DNA of 64,000 nucleotides from Candidatus Viadribacter manganicus (GTDB taxonomy: Bacteria; Pseudomonadota; Alphaproteobacteria; Caulobacterales; Aquidulcibacteraceae): the NCBI RefSeq assembly GCF_001679665.1, contig NZ_CP013244.1:992001-1056000 (forward strand), written 5' to 3'. The notes under the pieces were generated by a model. The model had not been told where the DNA came from, did no database searches, and saw only the letters and a list, made by a program, of their open reading frames with translations. The position numbers and the translations under genes were made by a program. Positions 53,311-63,900 of the stretch are shown here, piece after piece. The first letter of the stretch is position 1, and each line of letters opens with the position of its first letter.

Positions 53311-54213
53311 ATGACTGCAGCTCAACACACCGAAGATTTCATCGCGCCATTCAGTTTGGACAATTCGCCGGTGCGTGGCCGCATCGCGCGCTTGGCCGCG
53401 GGCGCGCTGGACCCGATCCTGCATCGACATGACTACCCACGGCCGGTTGCGATGCTTTTAGGCGAAGCGCTGACGCTGACCGCGCTCGTTGGTTCGCTGC
53501 TGAAGACGGACGGGCGCCTTGTCATTCAGGCCCAAGGCGAAGGGCCGGTCTCGCTGCTGGTGGCCGAACACATTGACGGCGGTTTGCGCGGATATGCGCG
53601 CCTCACCGAGGGCGCAGCGGAAAAGCTCGCAGGCGCGCATCGGATGTCACCGAGCGAACTGCTCGGCGCGGGCAGTCTGGTGCTGACCTTGGATCTCGGA
53701 GAGCACACGAGGCCGTTCCAGGGTGTTGTTGCTCTGGAAGGCGCTACGCTGGCGGAGTGCGCGGAAAGCTACTTCCGCACCAGCGAGCAAACCGACACCG
53801 GCATTCGCCTCGCGGTTGGCGAAGTCATCAACGGAGCTGCCCCCTCGCAGTGGCGCGCGGGCGGAATTCTGATGCAACGTCTCGCCAGCGACCAAGCGCG
53901 GGGCGACACCGAAGAAGACTGGAACCGCGCGTCAATTCTCTTCGGCACGGTCACCGACGAAGAACTCATCGACCCCGCGTTGCCGGCAGACCGCCTTCTC
54001 TATCGGCTGTTCCACGAGGAAGGCGCGCGCATGGGCGACGCCGCGCCGCTTGATGATCGCTGCAGCTGCAATGAGGAGCGCCTTACAGCGGTGATGAAGC
54101 GGTTCCCGAAGTCGGAGATCGAGGAATTGATCGAACCGGACGGAAATCTGCACGCGCGCTGCCAATTCTGCGCGCGTGAATACCTCATCGATCCGGCAAA
54201 AGTCGGCGCTTAA
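53311..54213 (+). CDS. hslO: Hsp33 redox-regulated chaperone
   Basis: A 300-residue Hsp33 from ATG 53311; the frame extends into argF. The C-terminal zinc switch has CSC (DRCSCNEER) and CxxC (CQFC), which form disulfides on oxidation and activate holdase function. The N-terminal domain has the usual RGRIARLAAGALDPIL. argD-argF-hslO is a familiar alphaproteobacterial order. It shares a TTAA stop with phoB. Confidence 0.95.
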   Translation: MTAAQHTEDFIAPFSLDNSPVRGRIARLAAGALDPILHRHDYPRPVAMLLGEALTLTALVGSLLKTDGRLVIQAQGEGPVSLLVAEHIDGGLRGYARLTEGAAEKLAGAHRMSPSELLGAGSLVLTLDLGEHTRPFQGVVALEGATLAECAESYFRTSEQTDTGIRLAVGEVINGAAPSQWRAGGILMQRLASDQARGDTEEDWNRASILFGTVTDEELIDPALPADRLLYRLFHEEGARMGDAAPLDDRCSCNEERLTAVMKRFPKSEIEELIEPDGNLHARCQFCAREYLIDPAKVGA

Positions 54214-54908
54214 GCCGCGTCGACATCCAGCGCGTATCCGGCGCTGCGGACGGTGCGGATTGGATCGGTTTCGGTTCCGACCATGAGCGCTTTACGAAGA
54301 CGGCCGATATGCACGTCGACGGTGCGTGCTTCGACATAGACGTCAGAACCCCACACAGCGTCGAGCAATTGCTCGCGGCTGAACACGCGGCCAGGATGCT
54401 GCATCAAGTGATCGAGGATGCGAAATTCCGTGGGCCCCAGGTGCACGTCGCGCTCGCCGCGCTTCACGCGGTGAGAGACGCGGTCCATGACGATATCGCC
54501 GATAACGACCTTATCGTCGGCGAGACCCGGCCTGATGCGACGCATGACGGCACGAAGACGCGCCAGCAATTCGTTCATCGAGAACGGCTTGGTTAGATAA
54601 TCGTCCGCACCGACGTCGAGCCCGCGGATGCGATCACCTTCTTCCGTGCGCGCGGTGAGCATCACGATGGGCGTATTGCGCGTATCCTGGCGGGCGCGCA
54701 GACGACGGCAAACTTCGATGCCAGGCGCCTTAGGCAGCATCCAATCAAGCACCACCAGGTCAGGCGCGCTCTCATCGGCGACGACCAACGCTTCTTCGCC
54801 GTCATTGGCGACAGAAACCCGGTAGCCTTCTTTTTCCAGATTATATTTGAGCAAATCGGCCAACGCCGGTTCGTCTTCTACGACCAGCACGTGTGTTGCT
54901 TTGGCCAT
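54210..54908 (-). CDS. phoB: Phosphate regulon response regulator PhoB
   Basis: A 232-residue OmpR-family regulator. VVEDEPALADLL, phospho-Asp in VVLDWMLPKAPG and lysine in DDYLTKPF mark the receiver. The DNA-binding domain with LGPTEFRILDHLMQHPGRVFSREQLLD and EARTVDVHIGRLRKAL is typical of PhoB. It is the last gene of pstB-phoU-phoB, 11 bp after phoU. Confidence 0.96.
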   Translation of the reverse strand: MAKATHVLVVEDEPALADLLKYNLEKEGYRVSVANDGEEALVVADESAPDLVVLDWMLPKAPGIEVCRRLRARQDTRNTPIVMLTARTEEGDRIRGLDVGADDYLTKPFSMNELLARLRAVMRRIRPGLADDKVVIGDIVMDRVSHRVKRGERDVHLGPTEFRILDHLMQHPGRVFSREQLLDAVWGSDVYVEARTVDVHIGRLRKALMVGTETDPIRTVRSAGYALDVDAA

Positions 54909-54919
54909 GCCGCTACGCC

Positions 54920-55606
54920 CTATTCTGCCGCTTCGGCTCTCGGCCGCTGCGTTGCAATTTCCTCACCAGTGACAAGGAAGTGGATGTACTCGGCGATGTT
55001 GGTGCCGTGGTCGCCAATGCGCTCAAGGTTTTTCGCGATGAACAGCAAGTGCGCGCAGGAGCTGATCATGCGCGGATCTTCAATCATGTAGGTCAGCAAT
55101 TCGCGGAACAGCGAATTGTAGTGGGCGTCGATGTTGTCGTCGGCGTTCCAGACGTTGATCGCAGCTTGCACGTCCTTATTGGCGTAGGCGTCCAGCACTT
55201 GCTTCAAGTGGGCGCCGGCGATTTTTCCCATGCGCTCAACGCTGCGCGTGAGCTGAATCGGCTCGTCCTGGTTCAAGATCAACGCGCGCTTGGCGATATT
55301 CTTGGCGAGATCGCCAACACGCTCCAACTCACCGGCAATCCGCCAAGCGGTGAGCACGACGCGGAGGTCACTCGCCATCGGCTGGCGCAACGCGAACAGT
55401 TTGATCGCGCGCTTTTCAATTTCGCGCTGCGCGGCGTCGATCTTCGGATCGCGCTGGATCACGACTTGTGCAAGCTCGGTGTCGCGGCGCGCAACCGCCG
55501 AGAGCGCGTCGTTCACCGCGGTCTCGGCAAGGCCGCCCATACGCGCGACCTCTTGGGCGATCGCGTCGAGCTCTTCTGAAAACGCTTTAACAGTATGCTC
55601 AGCCAT
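54920..55606 (-). CDS. phoU: Phosphate signalling protein PhoU
   Basis: A 228-residue all-helical protein with two PhoU repeats. ATG 55606 gives the canonical MAEHTVKAFSEELD start; the frame is open further into pstB. Repeats contain RDPKIDAAQREIEKRAIKL and ERVGDLAKNIAKRA, and ERIGDHGTNIAEY in the second half binds metal. It relays Pst/phosphate status to PhoR and limits PhoB phosphorylation. Confidence 0.95.
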   Translation of the reverse strand: MAEHTVKAFSEELDAIAQEVARMGGLAETAVNDALSAVARRDTELAQVVIQRDPKIDAAQREIEKRAIKLFALRQPMASDLRVVLTAWRIAGELERVGDLAKNIAKRALILNQDEPIQLTRSVERMGKIAGAHLKQVLDAYANKDVQAAINVWNADDNIDAHYNSLFRELLTYMIEDPRMISSCAHLLFIAKNLERIGDHGTNIAEYIHFLVTGEEIATQRPRAEAAE

Positions 55607-55619
55607 GATCGCCCTACGA

Positions 55620-56474
55620 TTAGCCGAAGCGGCCGGTAATGTAGTCTTGCGTGCGCGTGTCACGCGGGTTGGTGAAGATTTCCTCGGTCGCGCCAGTCTC
55701 GACCAGCTTGCCCAGGTGGAAGAACGCCGTCTTTTGGGAAACACGCGCCGCTTGCGCCATCGAGTGCGTAACGATGACGATGCAATAATTCTCACGAAGC
55801 TCGTCGATCAGCTCTTCGATCTTCGCGGTCGCGATCGGATCGAGCGCCGAGCACGGCTCATCCATCAAGATGATGTCGGGGTTCACCGCCACCGTGCGGG
55901 CGATGACGAGACGCTGTTGCTGACCGCCGGACAGTCCAGTGCCCGGCTGGGCCAGACGATCCTTCACCTCTTCCCAGAGGCCGGCGCGGCGCAACGACTT
56001 CTCGACGATTTCGTCCATGTCCTTCTTCGACTTCGCCATGCCGTGGATGCGCGGGCCATAAGCGACGTTGTCGTAGATTGATTTGGGAAACGGGTTCGGT
56101 TTCTGGAAGACCATGCCGACGCGGGTGCGCAGCACGACCGCATCGACGCTCTTTGCGTAGGCGTCCTTGCCTTCGATCTGCAGCGAGCCGCTGACGCGGC
56201 AATTGTCGATCAGATCGTTCATACGATTGAAGCAACGCAAGAAGGTGGTCTTGCCGCAGCCTGAGGGCCCGATGAAGGCGGTCACGGCGCGATCGGGGAT
56301 ATCCATCGAGACGTCGAACAGCGCCTGCTTGTCGCCGTAGAACACGTTCACGTCACGGGCCGCGATCTTCACCGGCGAACCGGTGATCGAACCGGCGGCG
56401 GCACGGACCGTAGGGGCTGTCATGGCGGGGCCGGTGCTCATGGCGCGCTCGGAACCGGCGGCGGAAAATTCCAT
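55620..56474 (-). CDS. pstB: Phosphate ABC transporter ATPase PstB
   Basis: A 284-residue ATPase with intact Walker [10 protein letters not shown], signature [14 protein letters not shown], Walker [13 protein letters not shown] and PstB-specific [23 protein letters not shown]. The first 35 residues are a poorly conserved extension; ATG 56441 is an alternative. GGGG precedes the listed start. The partner permeases PstC and PstA are not adjacent: phoR lies directly upstream. Confidence 0.94.
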   Translation of the reverse strand: MEFSAAGSERAMSTGPAMTAPTVRAAAGSITGSPVKIAARDVNVFYGDKQALFDVSMDIPDRAVTAFIGPSGCGKTTFLRCFNRMNDLIDNCRVSGSLQIEGKDAYAKSVDAVVLRTRVGMVFQKPNPFPKSIYDNVAYGPRIHGMAKSKKDMDEIVEKSLRRAGLWEEVKDRLAQPGTGLSGGQQQRLVIARTVAVNPDIILMDEPCSALDPIATAKIEELIDELRENYCIVIVTHSMAQAARVSQKTAFFHLGKLVETGATEEIFTNPRDTRTQDYITGRFG

Positions 56475-56537
56475 GGTAATCGACCCCTTAGCCCAGAGCT
56501 CGTGCGCGGGGAATCTGCCCGTGCCTTATGCGGGCCG

Positions 56538-56571
56538 TATGTAGGGACGTTCCATGACACTGATGTGAAAC
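56538..56571 (-). promoter_or_regulatory. Pho box and -10 element for pstB-phoU-phoB
   Basis: On the minus strand GTTTCAC, 4-nt spacer, GTGTCAT (56571-56554) matches 11 of 14 positions of the PhoB direct repeat CTGTCA(T/C)-N4-CTGTCA(T/C). TACATA (56543-56538) follows 10 nt later, the spacing usual in Pho promoters. The site lies about 80 bp before pstB in the 112-bp gap after phoR. Confidence 0.75.
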
Positions 56572-56586
56572 CGCCCCAGCGTTTCA

Positions 56587-57924
56587 TCAGTCCTCCTCCG
56601 CCAATTCGACATAGGCAGCGAACGCCGAGCCGCGCCCAGGCTGGCTTTCAACAAGGAACCCGCCGCGGTGGCGGTTCACGATGTGCTTAACGATGGCGAG
56701 GCCAAGCCCCGTGCCGCCGCGCTCGGAACCAGTTTCGCGTTCGACACGGAAGAAGCGTTCGCCCAGACGAGGCAAAAAGCGCTTGGCGACGCCGGGGCCG
56801 GCGTCTTCCACGCGAATGAAGGCATACGAGCGATTTGCCGCTGCAGCAGGCGTCAAAAGCGCCACGCGCCCTGCTTCTTCCCAGCGCCGGCCAGCCTGCG
56901 CCGATGTTTCCTCGCGATCGCCGGACGCCGCAATTTCCATGCGAACCGCGCCGCCATCCGGGGTGTATTTCACCGCGTTGTCGACGAGATTTTGGACGAC
57001 TTGCGCCAACTGAAAGCGTTCACCCACGACACGCACGGGCGTTGCTGGCGCGTTGAGATCGAGATTGATCTTTCGCTCTTTGAGTAACGGACTAAGCGAG
57101 TCCGCCACTTCGCGCGCGACCGCCGCCAGATCTGCGCGATCCGAAGGCGGCACGTGCTCATCAAGTTCAATCCGCGATAGCGAAAGCAGATCGTCAATGA
57201 GCCGTCGCATGCGATCGGCCTGGATCTGCATCATGCCAAGGAAGCGATCACGATCCGCAGCATCATCGCGCGCGGGGCCGGCCAGCGTTTCGATAAGCAA
57301 AGTGAGCGAGGCCAGAGGCGTGCGCAGCTCGTGGCTGGCGTTGGCGAGGAAATCGGCGCGCATCCGCTCGGTGCTGATTCTAGCCGTTTGATCGTGAAAA
57401 ACCAGCATTGCCGCGCGATCAGCGCCCCACGTCACCGGCGCAACATAGCAGCGTGTATGGCGATCAACTTGCGCAGGCGTTTCGTATTCAACCGCGCCCG
57501 TTGCGCCCTCACGAACCGCCGCGTGCACAGCCTCAAGCACGTCTGGATGGCGCAAGATCGACGTTAGAAACTGACCGCGCGCCTCAAAATGCATTTGACG
57601 ACGCGCAGCAGCATTGGAGCCCACGATCCGGCTCTCGGCGTCAATCAACAATGCAGGATCGGGAAGCGCTTCGAGCAAAGGCGTGAGCTGGCCTAGATCG
57701 ATCAAGCCAATCTGGTCGCCCGGTGACGAAGAGATCACGAAACGCTGACGCTCGCGTAGCGCCCAATAGCTCGCCGCTCCCGCAAGCACCATGAGCACTG
57801 CTGCGCTGAGGCTGGTTGTGAACGCCAAAAATGCCGCGAGCACAGCAAGACCAGCCGCCGCCCACGTGGCGGCCGGCAACCGGTCCAGTCGCAATCGAGG
57901 CGGGGCAAGGCGGTTCATGACCAT
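56587..57924 (-). CDS. phoR: Phosphate regulon sensor histidine kinase PhoR
   Basis: A 445-residue kinase from ATG 57924 (57918 is also possible); the frame extends 72 codons upstream without family likeness. Two helices near the N-terminus (about 18-55), a PAS domain (LLEALPDPALLIDAESRIVG), HisKA with NASHELRTPLAS, and an HATPase with NLVDNAVKYTPDGG, EDAGPGV and GGTGLGLAIVKHI. No large periplasmic domain, as in PhoR. It phosphorylates PhoB when phosphate is scarce. A 25-residue insertion between the N-box and G1 box includes SAQAGRRWEEAGRVALLTP. Confidence 0.93.
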   Translation of the reverse strand: MVMNRLAPPRLRLDRLPAATWAAAGLAVLAAFLAFTTSLSAAVLMVLAGAASYWALRERQRFVISSSPGDQIGLIDLGQLTPLLEALPDPALLIDAESRIVGSNAAARRQMHFEARGQFLTSILRHPDVLEAVHAAVREGATGAVEYETPAQVDRHTRCYVAPVTWGADRAAMLVFHDQTARISTERMRADFLANASHELRTPLASLTLLIETLAGPARDDAADRDRFLGMMQIQADRMRRLIDDLLSLSRIELDEHVPPSDRADLAAVAREVADSLSPLLKERKINLDLNAPATPVRVVGERFQLAQVVQNLVDNAVKYTPDGGAVRMEIAASGDREETSAQAGRRWEEAGRVALLTPAAAANRSYAFIRVEDAGPGVAKRFLPRLGERFFRVERETGSERGGTGLGLAIVKHIVNRHRGGFLVESQPGRGSAFAAYVELAEED

Positions 57925-58212
57925 CTCAATCCGGCTTAGGGCTGCGTTGCGGAGTCGCGCAAGCAAACCTGTCGGCAAGAGCCCAGTCCAAACGTCATCT
58001 CTAAAGGCGCCAACGCCGGGAGCAGTTCGTCGTGGGAATTTGGCGCTTCGTCGTACCTGCACGCGTGGCGCATCCAAAAACCTCGGCGCTGGCATCCCAC
58101 CGTTAACGGGAGAGGACTGCCCAAGCTGTCTGCCGCGCAATCCTTATCGATTTTCAATACAGATTTATTGACTTTCGAGAGGGTGGCGACTAAGCGAGGG
58201 TCGTGAGGGAAC

Positions 58213-59634
58213 ATGAAAAACGGGGTTCGACTTCTGGTCGGTGTGGGGTTGATGACCCTTGCCGGATCGTGCGCAGGGCGAAACCTGCCGCCCGAGCCGG
58301 ACAGCTATGTCGCGGCGGACGCGATCGGCGCCGAACGGGCAGCTGAGCTGGCCACTTCCCCCGCGGCAACATGGCTTGATGATCTCAACTCTGCAGAGAT
58401 GTCATCGCTGGCGCGCGAAGCGCTGGCAGGCAGCCCAGACCTTCAAATCGTAGAAGCCCGCTATCGCGCAGCGCGTTGGCGCGCACGCGGTTCGTTCGGC
58501 GGCAACTTGCTTCCAAGCCTTGGCATCGGCGCGGACGGCGCGCGCACCGAAGAACCAACAGGGACTGAAGAACGCATTCGCACCGAGTTCATGACCTCCA
58601 GCGTCGTGGCGAGCTGGGAGATCGATCTTTGGGGCCGCCTCACCGCGCGCGCGCTCGCGTCCGATTCAAGCGCCGACGCGGCGCGGCAAGATCTGAACGA
58701 CGCACGCCTCTCGGTCGCGGGCCAATCGTCACGCGCCTGGGTCGATCTCATCGAAGCACAGCAATTGCTCGCGTTAGCGCAAGAAGACTTGCAGACCCGC
58801 GAACGCGCGCTCGATCTTACTCAGCGTCGCTATGATGCAGGCATCGCGACGTCACTCGCTTTGCGTACCGCACGCAGCCAAGTGGCTTCAGCGCGCGCCG
58901 GTCAAGCCCAGGCACAAGACTCCCTGCTGATCTCATCGCGCCGCTTGCAGGAAATCATGGGGCGCTATCCCGATGGCTCCCTACGCGCAGATGGCGAGCT
59001 GCCGCAGCTCGCCCCGCTTGCAGCTGCGGGCGCTCCAGCTGACTTGCTTGAGCGTCGACCCGATGTCTTGGCGTCGGAACACCGCCTGAACGCCGCTGGC
59101 TTTCGTATTCACGAAGCCCGGGCGGCAATGTTGCCTCGACTGACCCTTCGTGCGTCGGCCGGCAATAGCGGCCAAAGCCTCAACGAAATCGACGACAGCG
59201 TGAACATGGTGTCGAACCTGGTTGCCGGTCTTACCATGCCCATCTTCAACGGCGGCGCACTCATTTCAGAGTCGCGCGCCAGCGTTGCCGATCGCCGCGC
59301 GGCGGCTGCAGAATATGTACGCACTTCGATCGCCGCATGGCGCGAAGTCGAAGGCACGATTAGCGCCGACCAATCTCTGGAAGTGCGCGAAGAGCAATTT
59401 ACGATCGCCGCCAACGAAGCGCGCGAGGCGCAAGCGCTCGCGGAACGCGAGTACGCACGCGGCGTCGCAACATTGTTCGAGCTTATCGACGCCTACACGC
59501 GCCGCATCGACGCAGAGCGCGGCCTCATCACCGCGCGCTCCGCGCGCGTCTCCAATCGCATCGCTTATCACGTCGCCCTTGGCGGCGGCGCCCGCACAGG
59601 CGGGATCGACGAAGACCGGGAACCCACGCCATGA
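58213..59634 (+). CDS. RND efflux outer-membrane lipoprotein (NodT-type)
   Basis: A 473-residue outer-membrane factor with lipobox LAGSC near residue 20, so anchored as in OprM/NodT. TWLDDLNSAEMSSLAREALAGSPDLQI, ASWEIDLWGRL, RRYDAGIATSLALRTAR-like repeats and PADLLERRPDVLASEHRLNAAGFRI are family landmarks. First gene of an efflux operon; the adaptor gene overlaps by ATGA (59631-59634). Confidence 0.93.
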   Translation: MKNGVRLLVGVGLMTLAGSCAGRNLPPEPDSYVAADAIGAERAAELATSPAATWLDDLNSAEMSSLAREALAGSPDLQIVEARYRAARWRARGSFGGNLLPSLGIGADGARTEEPTGTEERIRTEFMTSSVVASWEIDLWGRLTARALASDSSADAARQDLNDARLSVAGQSSRAWVDLIEAQQLLALAQEDLQTRERALDLTQRRYDAGIATSLALRTARSQVASARAGQAQAQDSLLISSRRLQEIMGRYPDGSLRADGELPQLAPLAAAGAPADLLERRPDVLASEHRLNAAGFRIHEARAAMLPRLTLRASAGNSGQSLNEIDDSVNMVSNLVAGLTMPIFNGGALISESRASVADRRAAAAEYVRTSIAAWREVEGTISADQSLEVREEQFTIAANEAREAQALAEREYARGVATLFELIDAYTRRIDAERGLITARSARVSNRIAYHVALGGGARTGGIDEDREPTP

Positions 59635-60926
59635 ACAAGATGGACCTCAATATGACGACGCAAACGGCGCATGAAGAGGACAAGCCACTCGGCTTCTGGG
59701 GCACGATCAAGAAGATCGTGATCTTTGCGGCGCCGCTCGTGGTGATTATCGGCGGCGGCGTTCTGCTCGCGCTCATGGTCATCACCGGCCCGAAGGCAAA
59801 GGAAAAAGGCGAAGCGCCCCACGCGCCGGCCGTTCAATTCGCGGTCGCGCATGCACGCCCGACCACGGTTTCGGTCAGCGTTCAAGGTGAAGCGCGCCCG
59901 CGCGTTGAAGCGACACTCGCAGCGCAAGTTGCCGGTCGCGTCGTCTGGGCAAGCCCAAAATTTGCCGAAGGCGGCTCCTTCACAGAAGGCGAAGTCATGG
60001 CGCGCATCGATGCAGCCGACTACCAGCTCGCCGTCGTGCGCGCGCGAGCGCAAGTTGCCCAAGCGCAAGAAGCGCTTACACGCGAAGAAGCCGAAGGCGA
60101 ACTCGCACGCCAAGATTGGCAAGCACTTGGCCGCGGTGAAGCGCCGCCACTTGCGGTGCGCGAGCCGCAATTGGCGCAAGCGCGCGCGCAACTGGCTTCT
60201 GCTGAGGCCTCGTTGCGTTCGGCGGAACTCGATCTCAACCGCGCCTCGATCCGCGCCCCATTCACAGGCCGCGTGCGCGAGCGCCGCGCGAACGTCGGCG
60301 ACTATGTCGGCCCCGGCTCACCGGTCGCCGTGATGTTCTCGACGGACTCGATGGAAATTCGCGTTCCGCTCACGGACGCCGACCTTGCATCGATGCATTT
60401 GCCGGTTGGCTTTAACGCAAGCACCGCCAACCCCGGCCCCGCCGCGCACGTCACCAGCGTGACGGGCGGCCGCATCCAGGCTTGGGAAGGCCGCTTAGTG
60501 CGCACCGAAGCTTCCGTCGATGCGCGCACGCGCCTCGTCTACGGCGTCGTCGAAGTGCGAGATCCATTTAGCGCGCGTCACACCGCACCGCTGGCGCCAG
60601 GCATGTTCGTGATGACGCGCCTCGAAGGCTCAAATCGCGAAACGCTCGTCGCAGCGCCTCGTAGCGCTCTGAAGCGTAACGAGTTCGTTTATGTCGTGAC
60701 CGCGCAGAACACGATCGACGTGCGTCAGGTGCGCGCCGCTCAAACGACCGCCGACGAAGTGCTCTTCCGAGAAGGATTGGCCGACGGCGAGCGTGTGGTG
60801 GTCTCTGTGCTCACCTCTCCGCGTCAAGGGATGGAAGTGACGCCGATCGACCGCGAAGGCGAAACGACGCCGGCCGCTACACCTCCGGCGCAGCCGTCTG
60901 AACAAGAACTCGAAATTCGCCGCTAA
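59631..60926 (+). CDS. RND efflux periplasmic adaptor
   Basis: A 431-residue HlyD/AcrA-type adaptor. N-terminal membrane helix (about 30-53). Lipoyl halves flank a short hairpin (RAQVAQAQEALTREEAEGEL). ASIRAPFTGRVRERRANVGDYVGPG is the family lipoyl/barrel signature, and the C-terminal domain (GLADGERVVVSVL) is intact. A Glu-rich tail closes it. It links the outer-membrane factor to the RND permease 44 bp downstream. Confidence 0.93.
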   Translation: MNKMDLNMTTQTAHEEDKPLGFWGTIKKIVIFAAPLVVIIGGGVLLALMVITGPKAKEKGEAPHAPAVQFAVAHARPTTVSVSVQGEARPRVEATLAAQVAGRVVWASPKFAEGGSFTEGEVMARIDAADYQLAVVRARAQVAQAQEALTREEAEGELARQDWQALGRGEAPPLAVREPQLAQARAQLASAEASLRSAELDLNRASIRAPFTGRVRERRANVGDYVGPGSPVAVMFSTDSMEIRVPLTDADLASMHLPVGFNASTANPGPAAHVTSVTGGRIQAWEGRLVRTEASVDARTRLVYGVVEVRDPFSARHTAPLAPGMFVMTRLEGSNRETLVAAPRSALKRNEFVYVVTAQNTIDVRQVRAAQTTADEVLFREGLADGERVVVSVLTSPRQGMEVTPIDREGETTPAATPPAQPSEQELEIRR

Positions 60927-60970
60927 CTGAAACTCCGCCTCGCCGACGCGAGGATTGAAGGACTAGTCTT

Positions 60971-63900
60971 ATGCTGAAGGGCCTCGTCGCCTGGTGGGGG
61001 CACAACCCCGTCGCCGGCAACCTGTTGATGGTCTTCGTGGTCGTCGCGGGCATCTTCTCCTTCAACAAGATGGAGAAGGAGTTCTGGCCGCCAGGACGCG
61101 ACAACAGCGTCTACGTGCAAGCCTCATGGGCCGGCGCCAGTCCCGAAGACATGGAAAGCCAGGTCATCATCCGCATCGAGGAAGCGACCGCTGGCCTCGA
61201 CGGTGTTGACTGGGTGCGCTCGCGTTCGGGCGAAGGTTTCGGCTGGGTGAGCATTCAGTCTGAGTCAGGCGCCGATATCGACGCGATGACGCAGGAAGTG
61301 CGCTCGCGCGTGGAATCGATTTCCGGCCTCCCCTCGGGCATGGATCCGATCCGTGTGACGCGCCAGGTTGGCCGCAACGCCTCTTTCATTATCGGCCTTC
61401 ACGGCAACGTCGATGAACGGACACTGCGAGACACCGCTGAGCGCTTGCGCGATACGATTTCGCTGCTTCCGGGCGGGGCGAACACCGAAGTGTGGGGCGC
61501 TCGCCCCCCAGAAGTTTCGATCGAAGTCTCTGAAGCTTCGCTGCAAGCCTTTGGCCTGACATTCGACGACGTCGCACGCGCGGTCCGGTCGAGCTCAGTC
61601 AATGCGGGCGCAGGCGCGGTGCGCACCGCTGACGGCAACTTCCAACTGCAGGCTCGCAACCTCGCAGACACGGAACTTGATTTCGAGAACATCATCATTC
61701 GGCAGACGCCGGATGGCGGCATCGTGCGTGTTGGCGACGTCGGCACCGTGAGCGACGGCTTCGTCGACAGCAACCTTTACTCACGCATGAACGGCGAGCC
61801 GGCGATGCTGGTGGCGCTGCAGACAGCGGACCAGTTCAACATCTGGGACACATCGAAGGCTGTCGATGAAGCGCTCGAAGAGTTCCGCACGACGCTGCCG
61901 CAAGGCCTGCAGCTGACGATCGTGAACGACGAGTCCGAAGGCTACAACGAGCTCTTGGGCTTGCTCTTCCAAAACGCGGCACAGGGCTTCTTCCTCATCT
62001 TCTTCCTGCTGCTGCTGACGCTGCATCCGAAAGTGGCGTTCTGGTCGACGCTTGGCGTTATGACGGCCTTTGCAGGCTCGTTCTTCCTGCTGCCTTACAT
62101 CGGCGTCTCGCTGAACTTCATGAGCGTGTTCGGTTTCCTGCTGGTGCTTGGCATCATGGTCGACGACGCGATCATCGTCGGCGAGGCTGTCTATGAACGC
62201 GCCGAGAAAGGTCACCACGGCGCCGATGCAGCAATCCTTGCGACGCAAATGGTGCTAAAACCCCTCGTTGCTTCGGTGTTCGTGACCATGATCGCGTTCG
62301 CGCCGATGATGATGTTCTCGGGCGAAGTGCGTCAGTTTACGAGCGCGATCTCGATGGTTGTGATCTCGACGCTGATTTTCTCGCTGATCGAAAGCTTGAT
62401 CATCCTGCCGGCGCACTTGGCGCACGTTACAAAGCCGAACCCAACCGGAAACTCTGTGATGGATCGGCTGATGCGCATCCAGCAGAAGTGTGCGCACTCG
62501 GTGCTTTGGGTTGCGGAGCATTTGCACGGACCGCTCGTTCGCGGCGCCGTCAAGCTGCGCTATTTCACCTGGGCGATCTTTCTCGTCATCATGGTGCTCG
62601 GCGTCGGCCTGATGGTCTCGGGTCGCGTGAAGCAGACGTTCATGCCCGAAGTCGAAGGCGACTTCATGATGGCCAACATCACGCTGCCGCAAACAACGCC
62701 GTTCTCACGCATGGAGCAAGTTGGCGCGCAACTCGACGCCGCACGTCGAGCACTAGAGGAAGAGACGCAAGAGCAAGCTTACGAAGACCCCCTGACCGGC
62801 CAACAATCACGCGGCGTCGTGCGCTCGTGGAGCCAGTTCATCGACGAGAACACGATCCAAGCTTACGTCGGCCTCACGCCGCCGGAAACGCGCCCGGACA
62901 TGCGCTCGCGCCACATCACTGAGCGCCTGGAGCAATTGCTGGGTGAGGTGCCCGATGCCGACCAGGTCAGCTTTTCACTCTCCGGATCGGGCTCGCCCAG
63001 CATCGATCTCGCGCTGATCAGCAACAACAAGGAAGACCTTGAGATCGCGGTTGAAGAGTTGAAGGCGCGCCTGCTGCAATTCGAGGGCGTCACCAGCGTT
63101 CGCGACAGCCAAGATGCGGCTAACGAAGAGTTGCGCTTCCATCTGCTGCCGGGCGCCGAACAACTTGGCATCACGCTCGTGGATATCACGCGCCAAGTGC
63201 GCCAAGCGTACTTCGGCGAAGAAGCGCAGCGCTTGCCGCGTAACGGCGATGACGTTCGCGTCTATGTTCGTTATCCGCGCGATGACCGGCGTACTCTGGA
63301 GAGCTTGGGCTCCTTCCGCATCCGTACGTCAGATGGCCGTGAAGTTCCGCTCGCGGCAGTGGCGACGTGGGAATTTGCGCCAGGCGTGACCGGCCTTGAT
63401 CGGCGCCAACGTCAAAGCTCGATCCTGGTCACGGCCGATCTGGTCAACGCCGAGGCGCGCAATGACATCATGCGCACGCTCGACAGCGACTTCTGGCCGA
63501 ACTTCGAAGCCCGCTACACCACCGTGTCGCGCCGCTCGATTGGCGAAGCCGAGGGCCAACAGGAATTCATGAACGAGTTCCTGATGCTGATGACGCTGGC
63601 GTTTGCTGCGATCTATTTCCTGCTCGCAGTGACGTTCCGCTCATACGCGCAGCCGCTCATGATCTTGTGCGTAATTCCATTCGCCATCGTCGGGGCGTTG
63701 CTGGGCCACTTGATGTTTGGGATCAGCTTTGCGCTGTTCTCGTGGCTGGGCATGATCGCCGCCATCGGCGTCGTCGTGAACGACAACGTCGTGCTCGTGG
63801 ACCGCTGTAACCAGATCCGCGGCTACTTCGCGCTACGTCTCAAAGGAACCGGTCCGGCATTGCCCGAGGACGGCGCCTGGGAGCCGCACGAAATCACGCT

